The notes under the pieces were generated by a model. The model made no database searches. It had not been told where the DNA came from and was given only the letters and a program-made list of their open reading frames with translations. DNA of 5,640 bases from positions 1-5,640 of the forward strand of contig JAGVJV010000281.1 in assembly GCA_020050965.1 (NCBI GenBank), written 5' to 3'. Below, piece by piece: positions 1-2,724 of the stretch. How positions within the stretch are numbered: position 1 is the stretch's first letter; every line of letters begins with the position of its first letter. The translations under genes were made by a program, and so were the position numbers. Source of the DNA: Parachlamydiales bacterium (GTDB lineage Bacteria > Chlamydiota > Chlamydiia > Chlamydiales > Rhabdochlamydiaceae).

Positions 1-480
1 GTGGAGCTGATGCACTACTTGTTTGGAAATATCCTGTGGGTCACTCGCAGCGATGTGATCACACTCTTTGTGCTCGATCTGATCGTCATCCTCATCGTCG
101 CCCTATTCAGACACCAATTTATCACCATCTGCTTCGATGAACAACAAGCCAAATTGCAAAAAGTTTCAGTCAAATTCTTCTATCTGCTTTTGCTATGCCT
201 AGTCGCGATATCGGTCGTTCTACTCATCCAAGTGGTCGGAGCCATCCTCGTCATCGCTATGCTCGCACTGCCAGCTGCCATCGCATCCAATTTGACCCGA
301 AAATTCACCATGATGATGGTCCTTGCTGTGGCTATAGGGGCATTTTTTTCTTTTCTGGGAATAGCCGCGGCGTACGAACTCAATTGGCCGCCGGGTGCGA
401 CCATTGCACTGATCGCAACCCTATTTTATTTACTCAGTTTCAGAATTAAAAGCCGGTCAGTCTTGCCCAAAAGCCTTTAG
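1..480 (+). CDS. ABC-3 family metal (Zn/Mn/Fe) transporter permease, C-terminal part
   Basis: Membrane-spanning subunit of an ABC importer that takes zinc, manganese or iron across the inner membrane, working with an ATPase and a periplasmic metal-binding protein. What is visible: 159 residues with hydrophobic segments at about 18-36, 58-92, 103-124 and 131-147; the cytoplasmic-loop motif FDEQQA at 45-50, like the FDxxxA of ZnuB/MntB/TroC proteins; the family block QVVGAILVIAMLALPAAIA at 77-95; and PPGATIALIAT near the C-terminus. Family members are about 270-290 residues, so roughly 110-130 N-terminal residues lie outside the window, and the in-frame GTG at base 1 is probably not the start. 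The stop is TAG at 478-480. Its last 35 bases overlap a convergent small gene. The metal cannot be told from this part. The assignment to the ABC-3 family is firm. Confidence 0.93.
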   Translation: MELMHYLFGNILWVTRSDVITLFVLDLIVILIVALFRHQFITICFDEQQAKLQKVSVKFFYLLLLCLVAISVVLLIQVVGAILVIAMLALPAAIASNLTRKFTMMMVLAVAIGAFFSFLGIAAAYELNWPPGATIALIATLFYLLSFRIKSRSVLPKSL

Positions 481-544
481 CTTTCTTTTTTCTTTTAGTG
501 TGAGTCTTTCTCTTTGCATGAGTTTTTTTACGAGTTCTTGCCAT
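446..544 (-). CDS. tiny highly basic protein (32 aa), third gene of the minus-strand micro-operon
   Basis: I do not recognise a family. The ORF runs from ATG at 544-542 to TAA at 448-446. The start is supported by a strong Shine-Dalgarno, GGGAGG at 555-550, five bases upstream, and the gene begins 19 bases after the stop of the preceding small gene. The product begins MARTRKKTHAKRK and ends KGFWARLTGF. It has 14 Lys/Arg and 2 His in 32 residues, no acidic residue, and a short aromatic tail. Such a composition would suit binding to DNA or RNA, either nucleoid protein-like or ribosome-associated, but that is inference from charge alone. The final 35 bases are antisense to the end of the permease gene. 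No Cys, signal peptide or membrane segment is present. The excellent ribosome binding site and operon position make it likely to be translated. Confidence 0.62.
   Translation of the reverse strand: MARTRKKTHAKRKTHTKRKKKAKGFWARLTGF
470..495 (+). terminator. possible weak intrinsic terminator of the permease gene
   Basis: AAAGC at 470-474 can pair with GCTTT at 480-484 around a 5-base loop, followed by a T-rich run from 486. The stem is only 5 bp and low in GC. The T tract is also explained by Lys codons of the gene on the opposite strand, so this may be coincidence. Confidence 0.25.
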
Positions 545-549
545 ATAGT

Positions 550-555
550 CCTCCC
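550..555 (-). promoter_or_regulatory. Shine-Dalgarno GGGAGG of the third small gene
   Basis: On the minus strand GGGAGG is followed by ACTAT and then ATG (544-542), a 5-base spacing. This is among the strongest ribosome binding sites in the window and the main evidence that the 32-codon ORF is a gene. Confidence 0.65.
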
Positions 556-563
556 GGACATGA

Positions 564-698
564 TTATTTCTTTTCTTTGCTGCTGTGGCGTCTTAGAAAT
601 TCTTGCCACTTATTCGCTTCTTGTTTAGCCGGCTTTTCTGCTATTCGCTGCGTTTTCTTCGACTTTTCACCTTTTGCAGTCTCTTTTTTCTTCTTCAT
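564..698 (-). CDS. small Lys-rich protein (44 aa), second gene of the minus-strand micro-operon
   Basis: Unrecognised family. The ORF runs from ATG 698-696 to TAA 566-564. Its start codon overlaps the stop of the upstream small gene in the form ATGA (698-695), the classic arrangement for translational coupling. Only a loose purine run (GAGAGAAAG, 716-708) could serve as its own ribosome binding site. The product starts MKKKKETAKGEKSKK and ends in NKWQEFLRRHSSKEKK. It contains 17 Lys/Arg and 6 Glu, giving a net charge near +11, with no Cys and no membrane segment. The stretch W31-R37 resembles the WKKLMRERF tail of the upstream product, so the two may be related or bind a similar partner. An alternative is that this and the previous ORF are one gene split by a frameshift, but the intact overlap and the neighbours' good start sites argue for separate genes. 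Confidence 0.6.
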   Translation of the reverse strand: MKKKKETAKGEKSKKTQRIAEKPAKQEANKWQEFLRRHSSKEKK

Positions 699-826
699 GT
701 ATAAAATCTTTCTCTCATGAGTTTTTTCCAGTCCTCTTCCTTATTCCGCGCTTTTTGCTTCCGGTGAGCTTTGATAGTGACTTTCGAAGCTTTTTTTCGT
801 TTATGGGATGGCCATGAGCCGCGCAT
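695..826 (-). CDS. small basic protein (43 aa), first gene of the minus-strand micro-operon
   Basis: Unrecognised family. The ORF runs from ATG 826-824 to TGA 697-695. Upstream lie GAGGAG at 837-832 (5-base spacing) and a promoter about 30 bases before the start. The product starts MRGSWPSHKRKKASK and ends KEEDWKKLMRERFYT. It has 16 Lys/Arg and only 4 acidic residues, the latter clustered near the C-terminus, giving a basic N-terminal two thirds and a likely short amphipathic helix with W33. Its stop overlaps the next gene's start (ATGA). A nucleic-acid-binding role fits the composition but is not shown. From memory, C. trachomatis has tiny annotated ORFs in the rplU region (CT421.1 and CT421.2); whether these are related I cannot tell. 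Promoter, Shine-Dalgarno and coupling together make this a credible gene. Confidence 0.65.
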   Translation of the reverse strand: MRGSWPSHKRKKASKVTIKAHRKQKARNKEEDWKKLMRERFYT

Positions 827-831
827 AAATA

Positions 832-837
832 CTCCTC
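832..837 (-). promoter_or_regulatory. Shine-Dalgarno GAGGAG of the first small gene
   Basis: Minus strand reads GAGGAG, then TATTT, then ATG (826-824). It fixes the start of the 43-codon ORF and marks the beginning of translation of the three-gene cluster. Confidence 0.65.
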
Positions 838-862
838 ATTAGTATTAATTACCTATAAACTC

Positions 863-891
863 ATAATAATTTAGTTAAATTAACCTTTCAA
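863..891 (-). promoter_or_regulatory. predicted sigma70/sigma66-type promoter of the small-gene operon
   Basis: Minus strand: -35 TTGAAA (891-886), a 17-base spacer, -10 TATTAT (868-863). Each box matches the consensus at 5 of 6 positions. The expected transcript start is near 856, giving a leader of about 30 bases that carries the GAGGAG ribosome binding site. The surrounding DNA is very AT-rich, which helps promoters but also raises the odds of a chance match. Confidence 0.6.
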
Positions 892-938
892 TTAATATAA
901 TTAGATCTGCACATAACTATTTAACAAATACTCATTTC

Positions 939-1005
939 AACGCAAAGATGCCAAGAAAGAAAATTTTTTATTTTTTGCGTCTCCGTGCCTTGGCGTCTTT
1001 GCGTT
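939..1005. repeat. imperfect palindrome, REP/MITE-like intergenic repeat
   Basis: The left arm AACGCAAAGATGCCAAG (939-955) pairs with the right arm CTTGGCGTCTTTGCGTT (989-1005) with a single A/G difference that would still form a G-U pair in RNA. The 33-base centre contains an A/T tract followed by TTTGCGTCTCCGTGCC, so GCGTCT occurs twice. From memory, CGCAAAG...CTTTGCG palindromes of this style are scattered between genes in many environmental bacteria, which suggests a dispersed non-coding repeat. It lies outside both predicted transcripts, so it is not an obvious terminator or leader structure. Confidence 0.6.
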
Positions 1006-1026
1006 TAACCAGCTATTTCAAATCCC

Positions 1027-1055
1027 TTGACAGTTCAGAGCTTTTCCTTTATGAT
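1027..1055 (+). promoter_or_regulatory. predicted promoter of the rplU-rpmA-obgE operon
   Basis: -35 TTGACA (1027-1032, perfect consensus), 17-base spacer, -10 TATGAT (1050-1055, 5 of 6). Transcription should start near 1062, leaving a leader of about 38 bases with GGAGG at 1091-1095 before the rplU ATG. This is the best promoter in the window, as expected for ribosomal protein genes. Confidence 0.75.
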
Positions 1056-1099
1056 TCATCCTTTAATAGCGAAGTATCGAAATTTCTATTGGAGGTCAT

Positions 1100-1408
1100 A
1101 TGTACGCAATTATTGAGGCCGGTGGTAAACAGTACCGTGTAGAAAAAGGGGATGTCATTGACATTGAGTTACTTGATATCGAAGGCAAGGATGTAGAGTT
1201 CAAAAACGTACTCTTCTTCTATAACGGTTCAGCAACAAAAGTGGGACTTCCCCATGTTGCTGGGTGTGTGGTGCGCGGAGAGCTTGTTCAACAGGTGAGC
1301 GGACCCAAAGTTGTCTCTTTTAAATACAAAAAACGACACAATTACCGTCGCGCCGTCGGTCACAGACAGAAATATCTACGTGTAAAAATCACAGGCATAG
1401 AAGGATAG
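1100..1408 (+). CDS. rplU: 50S ribosomal protein bL21
   Basis: Structural protein of the large ribosomal subunit that binds 23S rRNA. The 102-residue length is that of the family (about 103). The N-terminus MYAIIEAGGKQYRVEKGD is the standard bL21 opening, and residues 68-100 carry the signature basic rRNA-binding stretch (GPKVVSFKYKKRHNYRR, then GHRQKYLRVKITGI). The start is ATG 1100 with GGAGG at 1091-1095. It is the first gene of a three-gene operon with rpmA (4-base gap) and obgE, behind a near-consensus promoter. The rplU-rpmA-obg order is widespread in bacteria, so the operon itself is ordinary. Confidence 0.98.
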   Translation: MYAIIEAGGKQYRVEKGDVIDIELLDIEGKDVEFKNVLFFYNGSATKVGLPHVAGCVVRGELVQQVSGPKVVSFKYKKRHNYRRAVGHRQKYLRVKITGIEG

Positions 1409-1412
1409 GGAC

Positions 1413-1664
1413 ATGGCACATAAGAAAGGACAGGGAGCATCCCGTAACGGACGCGATTCGAAATCTAAGCGCCTCGGAGTCAAAACGACCCATGGCGAAC
1501 AAGTCACAACTGGCAGCATTCTGGTTCGTCAGCGCGGAACTAAATGGAGACCTGCGAAAAACGTCGGCGTCGGCAGAGACGATACACTCTTTGCTTTGAT
1601 CGACGGATTCGTCTCCTACCGCAAAGCTGATAAAACCTACGTTTCCGTGCTGCCCTCAGCTTAA
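1413..1664 (+). CDS. rpmA: 50S ribosomal protein bL27
   Basis: Large-subunit protein whose N-terminal tail reaches toward the peptidyl transferase centre. The 83 residues begin MAHKKGQGASRNGRDSKSKR, the canonical form that needs no removal of a leader peptide (unlike the Firmicutes type). The conserved block RQRGTKWRPAKNVGVGRD is at 39-56, followed by TLFAL at 58-62. Trp at 45 takes the place usually held by Phe, a minor variation. A Shine-Dalgarno AAGGA (1401-1405) lies inside the last codons of rplU, and the gene starts 4 bases after the rplU stop, which implies co-translation from one message. Confidence 0.98.
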   Translation: MAHKKGQGASRNGRDSKSKRLGVKTTHGEQVTTGSILVRQRGTKWRPAKNVGVGRDDTLFALIDGFVSYRKADKTYVSVLPSA

Positions 1665-1678
1665 GCTAGGAGCCCCCC

Positions 1679-2677
1679 ATGTTTGTAGATCGCATTAAAG
1701 TAAAGTTGATCGCCGGCAAGGGGGGCAATGGAATAGTAGCCTGGCGCCGTGAAAAATACATCCCCAAAGGAGGCCCCTACGGAGGCAACGGCGGGCGCGG
1801 CGGTGCAGTCATACTCGAAGCCGATCACGATCTTCACTCTCTCGATGTCTTTACCTGTCGCCGCATCCTGCGCGCAGAAAATGGGGGAGCCGGCGGGATT
1901 AACCTCATGCAAGGTAAAACAGGCGAATCCCTCACTATCAAAGTCCCCTGCGGCACTATCGTCAAAGATGCCGAAACGGGCGAAGTACTCTACGATCTCA
2001 CTCCCGAAACCCCCATATGGACTGCCTGTCTAGGAGGCAGAGGAGGCCGCGGAAACGCCTCATTCAAAACATCAACCCACCAAGCCCCGAACATTTGCAC
2101 CCACGGCGTCCTAGGCGAAGAGAAAGAGGTCGAACTCGAGCTGAAAATGATCGCCGACGTCGGACTCATCGGCATGCCCAATGCCGGTAAATCGACTCTG
2201 ATGTCCAAAATCACCCATGCGCGGGTCAAAATCGCCCCCTACCCCTTCACCACCCTCTCGCCTAACTTAAGTTTCATCCGCTTTGAAGATTATTCTCAGA
2301 TCCTCGTTGCCGACATCCCCGGAATCATCGAAAATGCCCACCTCAACAAAGGGCTCGGCATCTCCTTCCTCAAACACATCGAGCGCACCTCCACCCTCGT
2401 CTACGTCCTCGATATCGTCCCCGACGATGGCCACGACCCGTTCCTCGATTACGAAATCCTCCGCAAGGAACTCGAAGCCTACAACCCCGAAATGCTCGCC
2501 AAACCCACGCTCGTCATCCTCAACAAAGTCGACAAGGAAGGAGCAGAGGAAAATATCGCCGAGTTCAGAAAACGGTACCCCTTCGATCCATCGACACTCT
2601 TTGAAGTCTCTGCATTTGAAGATAGAGGATTGAAAGAATTCATAGCAGGCTTGCGCCCGGTCGTTCTTGCAAAATAA
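1679..2677 (+). CDS. obgE: Obg family GTPase, 50S ribosome assembly factor
   Basis: Essential GTPase that binds the 50S particle late in assembly and is linked to stress and growth control. Residues 1-158 form the glycine-rich Obg fold (GKGGNG at 13-18, GGPYGGNGGRGG at 31-42, LGGRGGRGN at 118-126). The G domain follows: G1 GMPNAGKST (165-173), switch I PFTT (189-192), G3 DIPG (212-215), G4 NKVD (282-285), G5 SAF (311-313). At 332 residues it stops right after the G domain, so the OCT C-terminal extension found in B. subtilis Obg, or the acidic tail of E. coli ObgE, is missing; I recall chlamydial Obg being similarly short. In the switch II loop, IIENAH replaces the common IEGAH, with Asn in place of Gly. 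The start is fixed by AGGAG (1668-1672), 6 bases before the ATG, 14 bases after rpmA. The second half uses many C-ending codons. Confidence 0.97.
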   Translation: MFVDRIKVKLIAGKGGNGIVAWRREKYIPKGGPYGGNGGRGGAVILEADHDLHSLDVFTCRRILRAENGGAGGINLMQGKTGESLTIKVPCGTIVKDAETGEVLYDLTPETPIWTACLGGRGGRGNASFKTSTHQAPNICTHGVLGEEKEVELELKMIADVGLIGMPNAGKSTLMSKITHARVKIAPYPFTTLSPNLSFIRFEDYSQILVADIPGIIENAHLNKGLGISFLKHIERTSTLVYVLDIVPDDGHDPFLDYEILRKELEAYNPEMLAKPTLVILNKVDKEGAEENIAEFRKRYPFDPSTLFEVSAFEDRGLKEFIAGLRPVVLAK

Positions 2678-2695
2678 AAAATTCATGCATATAGT
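2667..2695 (+). promoter_or_regulatory. possible promoter of the 930-aa protein gene
   Basis: TTGCAA (2667-2672, 4 of 6 matches to -35), 17-base spacer, TATAGT (2690-2695, 5 of 6 matches to -10). The -35 box overlaps the end of obgE. A start near 2702 would give a leader of about 23 bases. No convincing terminator follows obgE, so read-through from the ribosomal operon is also possible. Confidence 0.42.
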
Positions 2696-2710
2696 TTTCT
2701 CCTTATTTAT

Positions 2711-2714
2711 TGGA
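2711..2714 (+). promoter_or_regulatory. ribosome binding site that decides the start of the large ORF
   Basis: GGAG at 2711-2714 lies 10 bases before ATG 2725. The frame also offers an upstream TTG at 2710, but nothing like a ribosome binding site precedes it, and this GGAG would be inside its coding sequence. ATG 2725 is therefore preferred. Confidence 0.55.
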
Positions 2715-2724
2715 GCAACTATCT

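Larger units (their letters stand above)
827..1099. other. divergent intergenic regulatory region
   Basis: No gene on either strand. It holds back-to-back promoters: one reading left into the small-gene operon and one reading right into rplU. An imperfect palindromic repeat occupies the middle (939-1005). The segment 836-925 is strongly AT-rich. I found no operator or riboswitch I can name. Confidence 0.6.

Noticed and set aside
514..720. 68-codon plus-strand ORF in the gap after the permease
   Set aside because: It is the antisense of the small basic genes: its Phe/Ser/Leu-rich product simply mirrors Lys/Arg/Glu codons, and it lacks a ribosome binding site.
939..1005. Palindrome as a CRISPR unit or an rplU leader autoregulatory structure
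   Set aside because: There is a single copy with no spacers, and it lies upstream of the predicted rplU transcript start, so it would not be in the leader RNA.
948..1142. 64-codon plus-strand ORF before and into rplU
   Set aside because: It starts within the palindromic repeat, crosses the rplU promoter and overlaps the rplU start in another frame; there is no Shine-Dalgarno.
2283..2633. 116-codon plus-strand ORF inside obgE
   Set aside because: It lies within the intact GTPase frame, and its Ser/Pro/Lys-rich product is typical of a shifted reading of that gene.
2267..2686. 139-codon minus-strand ORF opposite obgE
   Set aside because: It is an open shadow frame caused by the strong C-ending codon use of obgE; it has no ribosome binding site and a low-complexity Asp/Glu/Phe/Val composition.
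2710..2724. TTG start for the large unknown protein
   Set aside because: No ribosome binding site precedes it, whereas GGAG at 2711-2714 serves the ATG at 2725.
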